The notes beneath the pieces were generated by a model, which did not search any database, was not told where the DNA came from, and was given only the letters and a program-made list of their open reading frames with translations. DNA of 64,000 nt from Reticulitermes speratus (taxonomy: Eukaryota > Arthropoda > Insecta > Blattodea > Rhinotermitidae). The stretch lies in contig JAJKFL010000026.1 in NCBI GenBank assembly GCA_021186555.1, positions 620,001-684,000 of the forward strand, in the 5' to 3' direction. A program made the translations under genes and the position numbers. Below are positions 31,117 through 42,600 of this stretch, in pieces. Numbering within the stretch: position 1 is the stretch's first letter; the number at the start of each line of letters is the position of its first letter.

Positions 31117-32340
31117 TCTGCAGTGTTACATATTTACTTACATAAACACATAAATGCAGTGTTACATATTTACTTACATAAACACATAAATGCAGTGTTA
31201 CATATTTACTTACATAAACACATAAATGCAGTGTTACATATTTACTTACATAAACACATAAATGCAGTGTTACATATTTACTTACATAAACACATAAATG
31301 CAGTGTTACATATTTACTTACATAAACACATAAATGCAGTGTTACATATTTACTTACATAAACACATAAATGCAGTGTTACATATTTACTTACATAAACA
31401 CATAAATGCAGTGTTACATATTTACTTACATAAACACATAAATGCAGTGTTACATATTTACTTACATAAACACATAAATGCAGTGTTACATATTTACTTA
31501 CATAAACACACATAAATGCAGTGTTACATATTTACTTACATAAACACATAAATGCAGTGTTACATATTTACTTACATAAACACATAAATGCAGTGTTACA
31601 TATTTACTTACATAAACACATAAATGCAGTGTTACATATTTACTTACATAAACACACAAATGCAGTGTTACATATTTACTTACATAAACACACAAATGCA
31701 GTGTTACATATTTACTTACATAAACACACAAATGCAGTGTTACATATTTACTTACATAAACACATAAATGCAGTGTTACATATTTACTTACATAAACACA
31801 CAAATGCAGTGTTACATATTTACTTACATAAACAAATAAATGCAGTGTTACATATTTACTTACATAAACACATAAATGCAGTGTTAATATTTACTTACAT
31901 AAACACATAAATGCAGTGTTACATATTTACTTACATAAACACACAAATGCAGTGTTACATATTTACTTACATAAACACACAAATGCAGTGTTACATATTT
32001 ACTTACATAAACACACAAATGCAGTGTTACATATTTACTTACATAAACACACAAATGCAGTGTTACATATTTACTTACATAAACACACAAAATGCAGTGT
32101 TACATATTTACTTACATAAACACACAAATGCAGTGTTACATATTTACTTACATAAACAAATAAATGCAGTGTTACATATTTACTTACACAAACAATAAAT
32201 GCAGTGTTACATATTTACTTACATAAACACATAAATGCAGTGTTACATATTTACTTACATAAACACATAAATGCAGTGTTACATATTTACTTACATAAAC
32301 AATAAATGCAGTGTTACATATTTACTTACATAAACACATA
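31117..32340. repeat. 36-bp tandem array, about 34 copies
   Basis: The unit contains AAATGCAGTGTTACATATTT and ACTTACATAAACACAT. The first eleven units are essentially perfect; later ones carry CACAAATG, CAAATAAATG and single-base indels, so homogenisation is strongest on the left. It is a multiple of three and stop-free on both strands (INAVLHIYLHKH; LCVYVSKYVTLH), creating false frames. Confidence 0.97.
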
Positions 32341-32974
32341 TCAATTTTATTTCATTCCAATGTTGGCCCCATAACAGAACAAAGCACCCAGCGGTGTACA
32401 TATATTTTTGGGGCCTCGAATGACCCAATTGTATCACCGCCACTGACAGACAAATCCATGTAAGGAATAGAAAGAAAGAGGTAAATTTTTTGTTTCCATT
32501 TCCCTCAGGGCATTGTTGCAGCAATCTTTCACTGTCTTCAAATCTGTCTAACATTTCTTTTGTTTTTTATTGATGCCTTTTTTTTCCCTTTCTCTTCTGC
32601 TTTCGTCTTGTCTACCGTTGCCTGTCATCTTTCACACTATCCCTTTGTGGTCCTCTGTTTTTTTTATTATTTATTATCGTCTTCACTTTGCTACTGTTTC
32701 ATTTCGCGGTTCACATTGTAATTTATTTTGGAGGCGTTTTTATTTCTCTACTGCTGTTTCTGAAGGTAGAGTGACGTAACAATGAATAATATATTCATTC
32801 ATCATTCGTCCGTTTTTGTGCTGTTGTCAGATGTTTCATATCAAGCTGCTACTTTACACTGCGTCTTGATGTCACGCGGTAAAGAATGTAGTTTTGGTCG
32901 CCTAACTGACAAGGCGTGTTGTTAAAACTAGCTTACGGAATTGCGTTGGTTACAGGCAGACCTTAACTACCTAA
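32341..32974. other. unique spacer with a pyrimidine-rich tract
   Basis: About 630 bp. A T/C-rich stretch at about 32566-32660 is notable. Short frames show no recognised domain. Confidence 0.45.
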
Positions 32975-33825
32975 CCAACCAAATGACTAACTAACCAACC
33001 AACCAAATGACTAACTAAACAACCAAACAACCAAATTACTAACCAACCAACCAAATGACTAACTAACCAACCAACCAAATGACTAACTAAACAACCAAAC
33101 AACCAAATTACTAACCAACCAACCAAATGACTAACTAACCAACCAGCCAAATGACTAACTAAAAAACCAACCAAATGACTAACTAACCAACCAACCAAAT
33201 GACTAACTAAACAACCAAACAACCAAATTACTAACCAACCAACCAAATGACTAACTAACCAACCAGCCAAATGACTAACTAAAAAACCAACCAAATGACT
33301 AACTAACCAACCAACCAAATGACTAACTAACCAACCAACCAAATAACTAACTAACCAACCAACCAAATGACTAACTAATCAAAGAACCAAATGACTAATT
33401 AACCAACCAAATGAATAACTAACCAACCAACCAAATAACTAACCAACCAACCAAATGATTAACTAAACAATCAACCAACAAAATTACTAACCAACCAAAT
33501 TACTAACCAACCAACCAAATGACTAACTAACCAACCAGCCAAATGACTAACTAACAAACCAACCAAATGACTAAATAACCAATCAAACAAATGACTAACT
33601 AGCCAACCAACTAAATGAGTAACAAACCAACCAAATGACTAACTAGCCAACCAAACAAATGACTAAATAACCATACAAACAAAGTAACTAACCAACCAAA
33701 CAAATGACTAACTAACCAATTAACCCACCAACTAACTAGCCATATACCTTACAACCTAACCAAACAACTAAATAACAAACTTACTAACCAATAAACAAAC
33801 AATAATTTGGCTCCCAACTAACTAA
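32975..33825 (-). repeat. degenerate (GTTA/GTTG)n array grown from a LINE tail
   Basis: On the plus strand it reads as irregular CCAACCAAATGACTAACTAA repeats, decaying toward 33825. On the minus strand this is GTTAGTTAGTCATTTGGTTG. The array lies exactly at the 3' end of the minus-strand LINE fragment at 33830-34150. A related LINE copy at 15656 ends in (GTTA)n, so this array is best read as the expanded tail. Blocks of about 120 bp are duplicated within 33000-33300. Confidence 0.9.
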
Positions 33826-33829
33826 CGCG

Positions 33830-34150
33830 TTGGAGAAGACTCCTTTTTCAGACTCTAATATTTTCTAAGCTAGTTAAGAAATTCCCCACATGTTACTAAA
33901 CCCCAGGGTTCATAACCGTCTTCACAACAGCCACCCACTGGTACCAATCCGAGTCAAATTAATCCAGTCAGCGTCTTCTCATCTTACATCTTTGAAGACT
34001 TATTTAATATTATCCTCCCATTTACGCTGATATCTTCCAAGTGGTCTCTTTCTTTCAGTTCTTCCCACTAACATCCTGTACGTGCCACATGCCCCGCCAA
34101 TCTCATTCTTCTTGGTTCGGTCAGCCTCATATTTGTTGAAGAGTACTAAG
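33830..34150 (-). pseudogene. LINE ORF C-terminus and 3' UTR, decayed
   Basis: On the minus strand the order is RMRLAGHVARTG (from about 34110), then the region encoding a W-E-D-N-I-K-like stretch (CGTAAATGGGAGGATAATAT), remnants of D-W-I-N-L-x-R-I-G-T-S-G-W, and the 3' UTR GGGGAATTTCTTAACTAGCT. The frame is broken several times. The R-x-R-x-x-G-H-V-A-R motif is a hallmark of this insect LINE tail. Confidence 0.8.
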
Positions 34151-34215
34151 CACAAAGCTCCTCACTGTGACATTTTCTCCGCTCTCCTGACACACTTCCG
34201 TCTTAGACCGACATA

Positions 34216-34252
34216 TCATCATCATCAGCAGCAGCATCATCATCGTCATCAC
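34216..34252. repeat. (CAT/CAG)n microsatellite
   Basis: Imperfect CATCATCATCAGCAGCAGC tract directly before the next array. Confidence 0.9.
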
Positions 34253-34261
34253 CCTGTTTGC

Positions 34262-34845
34262 ATGTACATCTTACACAAACTGTACCATAAACTTACACAA
34301 ACTGTACCATAAACTTACACAAATTGTACCATAAACTTACACAAACTGTACCATAAACTTACACAAACTGTACCATAAACTTACACAAACTGTACCATAA
34401 ACTTACACAAACTGTACCATAAACTTACACAAACTGTACCATAAACTTACACAAACTGTACCATAAACTTACACAAACTGTACCATAAACTTACACAAAC
34501 TGTACCATAAACTTACACAAACTGTACCATAAACTTACACAAACTGTACCATAAACTTACACAAACTGTACCATAAACTTATACAAACTGTACCATAAAC
34601 TTACACAAACTGTATCATAAACTTACACAAACTGTACCATAAACTTACACAAACTGTACCATAAACTTACACAAACTGTACCATAAACTTACACAAACTG
34701 TACCATAAACTTACACAAACTGTACCATAAACTTACACAAACTGTACCATAAACTTACACAAACTGTACCATAAACTTACACAAACTGTACCATAAACTT
34801 ACACAAACTGTACCATAAACTTACACAAACTGTACCATAAACTTA
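34262..34845. repeat. 22-bp tandem array, about 27 copies
   Basis: The unit is CTTACACAAACTGTACCATA plus AA. Only three substitutions (ATTGTAC, TTATACAA, TGTATCA) are seen over 580 bp, so it is among the most homogeneous arrays here. Confidence 0.97.
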
Positions 34846-34924
34846 TCATCACCCACAATTTCTCAGATTCTTACGATAAATCCAATATTATCGGTAAAGA
34901 TGCACATCATTCAGAAAGGTCTAC

Positions 34925-35075
34925 TTGTCTGCGTTACGAAAGCGTATGCTGGTGTGCAGGTATAGCTCCACCGCTTCTTTACGTCGACACTAGACAGATG
35001 TGAATGGTCAGTCTCACCCCCGGTCCCTTACCCCGAAGGACAGCCCTGACATCGACTGAACTGCAGGCAAACATT
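34925..35075 (-). mobile_element. S1-type SINE relic
   Basis: On the plus strand: GTGTGCAGGTATAGCTCCAC, CTTCTTTACGTCGACACTAG, TGGTCAGTCTCACCCCCGG and CCCTTACCCCGAAGGAC, the minus-strand S1 landmarks in order, with a lost head. Confidence 0.6.
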
Positions 35076-35626
35076 TGGCCCATAGAGAAATAGATCCTCC
35101 TGCAGGATCGCTAGTCTCCTGCAGGTTACTGTAGTCTAAGTTAGGAGAATATTGCTCCGCGCCTGAAGATGTATGCAGCATAACACTACGAAACGTTAGC
35201 GCCTGAATACCAAACTGCACGGTCTCACATAGTATAACTCCACGACATTAATACTTACAGATTTGAAAATAAAAAAATACAGAGTCATCTACAGGCGCAG
35301 GATCGAACTATGATTTATGAGTGTGCATAACTGTGGCTGGGTCCTGCCCCGGACTGTACCACAAACAAGCGGATTTTGGGGGAGGGGTGCACAAGGTGTC
35401 CGTCAGAGCGGAAATGATGCCCCACTGACTCCCACAATATTGAGCCAATGTATTTTTATCTTCCCTTACTTGAATGCTTGCAAACAGGAGCGGGCTTGGG
35501 ACACAAGAGTGGCATAACGGACACTTGTGCACAGCGCATGCGTCGTAATGCGCCTAAGTTCAGTATTAAAAATTAGTCACGTTTTCTTCTAGTTTGTTTT
35601 AAAATGTCCATTTCAAGATTACACGA
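35076..35626. other. low-copy spacer with one hammerhead-like relic
   Basis: No supported gene. A hammerhead-like motif is at 35158-35202. A short CCTGCAGG inverted repeat lies at 35099-35126. Overlapping short frames in 35308-35532 on both strands are not recognisable. Confidence 0.45.
35158..35202 (+). ncRNA. hammerhead-like motif (copy 7)
   Basis: GCGC, CTGAAGA, imperfect stem GTATG...CACTAC, GAAACGTT, then AGCGC. The flanking GCGC/GCGC can pair as stem I. Stem II has a mismatch or bulge. Confidence 0.35.
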
Positions 35627-35910
35627 GCCGAGATAGCTCAGTGAGTGTAGTTACTAGGCTACGGTATCGACAGGACGAACCGGAATTACGAATCGCGACA
35701 AGACAAAGAGATTCGTCTCCTCTCCGAAACGTCCAGACCGGCTCCGTGGCCCATCCAGCCTCCTACTCAACGGGTACCAGGTCCTTTCCCGGGGCTAAAG
35801 CGGCCGGGGCGTTGAGTTGACCACTTTATCTACATCTAGTGCAGTGATTAAGAATGATTGGAGCTATACCTCCACTCCCATATGTGTCTTCATGACACTT
35901 CACCTGTAGT
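35627..35910 (+). mobile_element. tRNA-derived SINE, S1 subfamily, nearly full length
   Basis: It starts GAGCCGAGATAGCTCAGTGA (A box). The B box is degraded (GAACCGGAATTACGAATC). The body follows: CCGAAACGTCCAGACCGGC, GGCCCATCCAGCCTCC, AACGGGTACCAGGTCC, GGGGCTAAAGCGGCCGGGGC and GGAGCTATACCTCCACTCCC. It ends without the hexamer tail. It differs from the copy at 58419 enough to be a separate subfamily, and the relics at 13555 and 18405 resemble this one. Confidence 0.8.
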
Positions 35911-36449
35911 TTTAATTACAGAATACACGTGAAGTGCTCTCCGCGGTCCAGGGCACTTTTCCGGTCTTTCTGGTACCCGGCACTCAGTAATTCTGTGAAC
36001 CCTAAACAAAAAGGTGATCTCAACTCTCCGACGCCCCAGTCGCAGTTTCTGTAAATGTATTCAGTTGCAATATTTACAGCTAGGAAATGTTATTAAACTG
36101 TAGAAACTTTGTTACGTCAATACAAAAATGTATTACATAAAGAGGAATTCTTTCTGGCTTAACGACGAGAGAGCTAAGATTAGAAAAAGTCTATAGAACT
36201 TGGCTGTGTGACACTGAGTACGACAGGGGCGTCCAAACTTGTTTGACAAAGTCACAACGGCCACTTTGGGTTACTACACAGGGCCCGTTTGCAGTGTATG
36301 CTTATAATTACATCGGCCGCGGTTTGGACACCCCTACAGTATAACTTGCAAAACTTGCCAATCCATGGTTGATAAATACTGGTCAAGACATTAAGTAACC
36401 TTGACCAGGATAACGCTATAAAGGTGTACAGCTTCGTTCACTTGCAACT
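35911..36449. other. unique spacer
   Basis: No recognised gene or repeat in about 540 bp. Confidence 0.5.
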
Positions 36450-36560
36450 TAACCACTTGATGGAGTGAATAGTCAGCCTCACGCTCCGACCGCTTTACTC
36501 CTATTACGAAAGCTGATGTACCTACTGAACAGAAGGTGGGGTGAATGCAGACAAGCCTGA
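36450..36560 (-). mobile_element. S1-like SINE relic (minus strand)
   Basis: GATGGAGTGAATAGTCAGCC, TCACGCTCCGACCGCTTTAC and ACAGAAGGTGGGGTGAATGC match the minus-strand S1 body. It is short and diverged. Confidence 0.45.
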
Positions 36561-36589
36561 AAGCCTAGCTGGTTGTCCGCTGTAGCAGT

Positions 36590-36884
36590 TGGAGTTGCGA
36601 CGGCTCAAGGGCACTTGACTTTTGTTGTAACAAAGCGGACGGTCCGGGGATCGAATCCCGGTTGGGGCAAGATTTTCAGCGCCCATCTAGACCGGCCCTA
36701 AGGCCCACCCAGCCTCCTGTACAATGGTTACCGGGTCATTCCCAGGGTTAAACCGGCCGGGGCGTGACGTTGACCACCCGTCCTCATCTTGCGCCGAGGT
36801 TAAAGAAAGAGTAGAACTATACCTCTACTCCCCCACTGGGTCTTCATGGCCTGTTATAAGGTGAACTTTACCTTTAACTTACCG
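36590..36884 (+). mobile_element. tRNA-derived SINE, family S1
   Basis: It has a degenerate head (CGGCTCAAGGGCACTTGAC), B box GGGGATCGAATCCCGGTTGG, CATCTAGACCGGCCCTAAGG, CACCCAGCCTCCTGTACAAT, CGGCCGGGGCGTGACGTTG, AAAGAAAGAGTAGAACTATA and CTTCATGGCCTGTTATAAGG. The tail CTTTACCTTTAAC is short and directly abuts the 40-bp array of the next element. Confidence 0.88.
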
Positions 36885-38082
36885 CGCAGTAACACAATTT
36901 ACATAAACATTCAGTCCGTACCGCGCAGTAAACACACTTTACATAAACACACAGTCCGTACCGCGCAGTAAACACACTTTACATAAACATTCAGTCCGTA
37001 CAGCGCAGTAAAAACACTTTACATAAATAGTCAGTCCGTACCGCGCAGTAAACACTTTACATAAATAGTCAGTCCATACCGCGCAGTAAACACACTTTAC
37101 TTAAACATTCAGTCCGTACCGCGCAGTAAACACACTTTACATAAATAGTCAGTCCGTACCGCGCAGTAAACACTTTACATAAATAGTCAGTCCATACCGC
37201 GCAGTAAACACACTTTACTTAAACATTCAGTCCGTACCGCGCAGTAAACACACTTTACATAAATAGTCTGTCCGTACCGCGCAGTAAACACTTTACATAA
37301 ATAGTCAGTCCATACCGCGCAGTAAACACACTTTACTTAAACATTCAGTCCGTACCGCGCAGTAAACACACTTTACATAAATAGTCAGTCCGTACCGCGC
37401 AGTAAACACTTTACATAAACATTCAGTCCGTACCGCGCAGTAAACACACTTTACATAAATAGTCAGTCCGTACCGCGCAGTAAACACTTTACATAAATAG
37501 TCAGTCCGTACCGCGCAGTAAACACTTTACATAAATAGTCAGTCCGTACCGCGCAGTAAACACTTTACATAAATAGTCAGTCCGTACCGCGCAGTAAACA
37601 CTTTACATAAACATTCAGTCCGTACCGCGCAGTAAACACACTTTACATAAATAGTCAGTCCGTACCGCGCAGTAAACACTTTACATAAATAGTCAGTCCG
37701 TACCGCGCAGTAAACACTTTACATAAATAGTCAGTCCGTACCGCGCAGTAAACACTTTACATAAATAGTCAGTCCGTACCGCGCAGTAAACACTTTACAT
37801 AAACATTCAGTCCGTACCGCGCAGTAAACACACTTTACATAAATAGTCAGTCCGTACCGCGCAGTAAACACTTTACATAAATAGTCAGTCCGTACCGCGC
37901 AGTAAACACTTTACATAAATAGTCAGTCCGTACCGCGCAGTAAACACTTTACATAAATAGTCAGTCCGTACCGCGCAGTAAACACTTTACATAAATAGTC
38001 AGTCCGTACCGCGCAGTAAACACTTTACATAAATAGTCAGTCCGTACCGCGCAGTAAACACACTCCGTCTCTGTTGTAAACT
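36885..38082 (-). mobile_element. 114/40-bp compound element, copy 5: short units only
   Basis: About 31 short units on the minus strand. The plus-strand reading is CAGTCCGTACCGCGCAGTAA then ACACACTTTACATAAACATT or ACACTTTACATAAATAGT. Units of 40, 38 and 36 bp alternate in a pattern (one 40-bp CATTCAG unit followed by several 36-38-bp TAGTCAG units) repeated about five times, a higher-order repeat. The right edge keeps a scrap of the long unit (CACACTCCGTCTCTGTTG). Both ends of the element are missing. Confidence 0.85.
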
Positions 38083-38129
38083 GTGATAAAGCAGCAAAAC
38101 AGAGAAGCTAAGAAACTCCATTTCAGGTC

Positions 38130-38168
38130 TACACATCCACACAACACAACACAACACAACACAACAAT
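38130..38168. repeat. (ACACA)n microsatellite
   Basis: CACAACACAACACAACACAA run. Confidence 0.9.
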
Positions 38169-38467
38169 CTCGTTAAGCCGCTCCTCCACTAAAGCACAGA
38201 CACACTCCTAACGCAGTACATCAAAATCTGTAGCTAACAAAGGTCTAAACCGATTTTCCGGTTTATAGGCTACCATTGACCGCACTCAACAATGTAACAA
38301 TGGACTGCAGAAGGGTGAGGGTGCTCTAAAACCTCTTTGGTGCCGCCTGTAGGGTGCGGAGTTTCAAAACACACAGGTACACTCAGCGGTCTCTGGGGTG
38401 TGCCCGATACTGGGAGCTTAGGAGCCAAAGGATAGGACCAACAGCTAATACGACGGCACTGTGTAAT

Positions 38468-38680
38468 GGCAAGGTTGTGTCTGTCCACGCCATGAAGGCG
38501 TATAAGGGGAGTAGATGTATAGCTCCAGTCATTCTTAAGCTCGACACTAGAGGAGAAGTGGTCAACGTCACGCCCCGGACGCTTTGTCCCCGGGAAAGAG
38601 CCCCAGTACCCATTTCATATAAAGCTGGGTTGGCCCCAAAGACTGTTCGGACGTTTTGGAGATACCGCACAATTCAATGT
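38468..38680 (-). mobile_element. S1-type SINE relic
   Basis: On the plus strand: CCACGCCATGAAGGCGTATA, GGGGAGTAGATGTATAGCTC, GTGGTCAACGTCACGCCCCG, CCCCGGGAAAGAGCCCCAG and GTTCGGACGTTTTGGAG, i.e. the reversed S1 body. The head is lost. Confidence 0.7.
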
Positions 38681-38849
38681 TGCTTATTTCAATATAAAAC
38701 CGCCAAATAACCGAATAATGAAGTGACACTCCAGACCGCTTTGGTGTGACTGAGACAAACCGCGGACCTACGGTCATGTTCCGTCCTCCTTTCTGAAGAG
38801 ACGTGACTATTATCTGGGATACTGTCTGTAGTCTTAGAGTTTGTTTCTT

Positions 38850-38890
38850 AAAACGTTTCGGTAACAATATCCGTTTCCATCATCAGGGCT
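38850..38890 (-). ncRNA. hammerhead-like motif (copy 8)
   Basis: On the minus strand: GCC, CTGATGA (canonical), stem II GGAAAC-GGATATT-GTTACC with one mismatch, CGAAACGTTTT. The flanks show no clear inverted partner. Confidence 0.4.
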
Positions 38891-38954
38891 CATACTCAGA
38901 CAGCTAGACTCAGTAATGACCCCTTGCCTCTGCAGGTCAATTTGTCCATATACA

Positions 38955-39098
38955 CGTCATAAATACGTATGGAGGGAGACGGAGGTGTAGAAGAACTCTT
39001 TATTTAAATGGCCACTGGATGGAAATGAGAGATAAGTTTCACGCTCCGGCAATTTTGGCCCCCTCGAAAACAGCCGCCATTAAGCATCATGCAGAGTC
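38955..39098 (-). mobile_element. S1-like SINE relic
   Basis: CGTATGGAGGGAGACGGAGG, AGATAAGTTTCACGCTCCGG and TTTTGGCCCCCTCGAAAAC follow S1 landmark order on the minus strand. It is strongly diverged. Confidence 0.4.
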
Positions 39099-39117
39099 CT
39101 TCTTTAGCAGCTGCCAG

Positions 39118-39491
39118 TTTCTCAGCTTGTCAAGAAATTCCCCGCAAAGTTCATTGTTGTGTTCTCAACAGCCTGCCCTATCCTGAGCCAGACTAATCCA
39201 CTCCGCGCCCTGCTGTCACACTTCTTTAAGATCCATTTTAATATTATCATCCCATCCAAGTGGCCATTTCCTTCACTTCTTCCCACCAAAATTTGGTATA
39301 AATTATCTTCTCCCCCAGTGCGTTCCACGTGTCCCGCCCATCTCATCGTCCTTGATTTGTCCACCCGAATAATATCTGACGAGTTGTACAAACCGTGAAA
39401 CGCCTCGCCAAGCCTTTTTCCCAGCCTCACGTTCCGTCCTCTTACGCGCGCAATTGAACCGATTTTCACATAACCTCAGCTGTGACGTCAC
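39118..39491 (-). pseudogene. LINE ORF C-terminal part, longest copy in window
   Basis: Minus-strand frame 39122-39469 reads, in order, KSRTMRWAGHVERTGGEDNL, YQILVGRSEGNGHLDGMI, ILKWILKKCDSRARSGLVWL and RIGQAVENTTMNFAGNFLTS. These correspond to the family's MRWAGHVARMG, the DNIKMDLKE stretch in a shifted frame, WLRIGT and MNFAGNFLTS. An overlapping frame (39303-39491) contains RENRFNC-like LCENRFNCARKRTEREAGKK, showing a +1 shift upstream. Reverse-transcriptase catalytic motifs are absent, so only the part after the RT domain remains. Confidence 0.82.
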
Positions 39492-39531
39492 GTATTCCCC
39501 ACGTCAAGTGCTACGTTCAGTGCAAGACGCC

Positions 39532-39592
39532 GTCGTCAGCGTAACTTCTACGTCAGCGTCACTTGTACGTCAGCGTCACTTGTACGACAGCA
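39532..39592. repeat. 18-bp minisatellite, 3 copies
   Basis: ACGTCAGCGTCACTTGT unit, the first copy diverged. Confidence 0.85.
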
Positions 39593-39659
39593 AGCAGCAC
39601 CGTCAAACTGATCGCTTCTGCGATTCATTGCATGGCGGCCTTAAGTGTTGATTTTACTG

Positions 39660-42600
39660 ATTGAGATATTTGTACAGTCACGTTCAATCAGCAGCATTAA
39701 GATATTTGTACAGTCAAGTTTAATGAGCAGCATTAAGATATTTGTACAGTCACGTTTAATGAGCAGCATTAAGATATTTGTACAGTCACGATTAATGAGC
39801 AGCACTAAGATATTTGTACAGTCACGATTAATCAGCAGCATTAAGATATTTGTACAGTCACGTTTAATGAGCAGCATTAAGTTATTTGTACAGTCACGAT
39901 TAATCAGCAGCATTAAGATATTTGTACAGTCACGATTAATGAGCAGCACTAAGATATTTGTACAGTCACGATTAATCAGCAGCATTAAGATATTTGTACA
40001 GTCACGTTTAATGAGCAGCATTAAGTTATTTGTACAGTCACGATTAATCAGCAGCATTAAGATATTTGTACAGTCACGTTTAATCAGCAGCATTAAGATA
40101 TTTGTACAGTCAAGTTTAATGAGCAGCATTAAGATATTTGTACTGTCAAGTTTAATCAGCAGCATTAAGGTATTTGTACAGTCACGTTTAATCAGCAGCA
40201 TTAAGATATTTGTACAGTCACGTTTAATGAGCAGCATTAAGATATTTGTACAGTCAAGTTTAATCAGCAGCATTAAGATATTTGTACAGTCAAGTTTAAT
40301 CAGCAGCATTAAGATATTTGTACAGTCAAGTTTAATCAGCAGCATTAAGATATTTGTACAGTCAAGTTTAATCAGCAGCATTAAGATATTTGTACAGTCA
40401 AGTTTAATCAGCAGCATTAAGATATTTGTACAGTCACGTTTAATCAGCAGCATTAAGATATTTGTACAGTCACGTTTAATCAGCAGCATTAAGATATTTG
40501 ACAGTCAAGTTTAATCAGCAGCATTAAGATATTTGTACAGTCACGTTTAATCAGCAGCATTAAGATATTTGTACAGTCACGTTTAATCAGCAGCATTAAG
40601 ATATTTGTACAGTCACGTTAATCAGCAGCATTAAGATATTTGTAAAGTCAAGTTTAATCAGCAGCATTAAGATATTTGTACAGTCAAGTTTAATCAGCAG
40701 CATTAAGATATTTGTACAGTCAAGTTTAATCAGCAGCATTAAGATATTTGTACAGTCAAGTTTAATCAGCAGCATTAAGATATTTGTACAGTCAAGTTTA
40801 ATCAGCAGCATTAAGATATTTGTACAGACAAGTTTAATCAGCAGCATTAAGATATTTGTACAGTCAAGTTCAATCAGCAGCATTAAGATATTTGTACAGT
40901 CAAGTTTAATGAGCAGCATTAAGATATTTGTACAGTCAAGTTCAATCAGCAGCATTAAGATATTTGTACAGTCAAGTTCAATCAGCAGCATTAAGATATT
41001 TGTACAGTCAAGTTTAATCAGCAGCATTAAGATATTTGTACAGTCAAGTTTAATGAGCAGCATTAAGATATTTGTACAGTCAAGTTTAATGAGCAGCATT
41101 AAGATATTTGTACAGTCAAGTTTAATGAGCAGCATTAAGATATTTGTACAGTCAAGTTCAATGAGCAGCATTAAGATATTTGTACAGTCAAGTTCAATCA
41201 GCAGCATTAAGATATTTGTACAGTCACGTTTAATGAGCAGCATTAAGATATTTGTACAGTCAAGTTTAATGAGCAGCATTAAGATATTTGTACAGTCAAG
41301 TTTAATGAGCAGCATTAAGATATTTGTACAGTCAAGTTTAATGAGCAGCATTAAGATATTTGTACAGTCAAGTTTAATGAGCAGCATTAAGATATTTGTA
41401 CAGTCACGTTTAATGAGCAGCATTAAGATATTTGTACAGTCAAGTTTAATGAGCAGCATTAAGATATTTGTACAGTCAAGTTTAATGAGCAGCATTAAGA
41501 TATTTGTACAGTCAAGTTTAATGAGCAGCATTAAGATATTTGTACAGTCACGTTTAATGAGCAGCATTAAGATATTTGTACAGTCAAGTTTAATGAGCAG
41601 CATTAAGATATTTGTACAGTCAAGTTTAATGAGCAGCATTAAGATATTTGTACAGTCAAGTTTAATGAGCAGCATTAAGATATTTGTACAGTCAAGTTCA
41701 ATGAGCAGCATTAAGATATTTGTACAGTCAAGTTCAATCAGCAGCATTAAGATATTTGTACAGTCAAGTTTAATGAGCAGCATTAAGATATTTGTACAGT
41801 CACGTTTAATGAGCAGCATTAAGATATTTGTACAGTCACGTTTAATGAGCAGCATTAAGATATTTGTACAGTCACGTTTAATTGAGCAGCATTAAGATAT
41901 TTGTACAGTCACGTTTAATTAGCAGCATTAAGATATTTGTACAGTCAAGTTTAATCAGCAGCATTAGAGATATTTGTACAGTCACGTTTAATGAGCAGCA
42001 TTAAGATATTTGTACAGTCACGTTTAATTAGCAGCATTAAGATATTTGTACAGTCAAGTTTAATCAGCAGCATTAAGATATTTGTACAGTCAAGTTTAAT
42101 TAGCAGCATTAAGATATTTGTACAGTCACGTTTAATTAGCAGCATTAAGATATTTGTACAGTCAAGTTTAATCAGCAGCATTAAGATATTTGTACAGTCA
42201 AGTTTAATTAGCAGCATTAAGATATTTGTACAGTCAAGTTTAATCAGCAGCATTAAGATATTTGTACAGTCACGTTTAATTAGCAGCATTAAGATATTTG
42301 TACAGTCAAGTTTAATGAGCAGCATTAAGATATTTGTACAGTCACGTTTAATTAGCAGCATTAAGATATTTGTACAGTCAAGTTTAATCAGCAGCATTAA
42401 GATATTTGTACAGTCAAGTTTAATTAGCAGCATTAAGATATTTGTACAGTCAAGTTTAATCAGCAGCATTAAGATATTTGTACAGTCACGTTTAATTAGC
42501 AGCATTAAGATATTTGTACAGTCAAGTTTAATCAGCAGCATTAAGATATTTGTACAGTCACGTTTAATGAGCAGCATTAAGATATTTGTACAGTCACGTT

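Noticed and set aside
38850..38890. Start of a new hammerhead-bearing inverted pair near 38850
   Set aside because: No complementary arm was found within several kilobases, so it is listed only as a solo motif.
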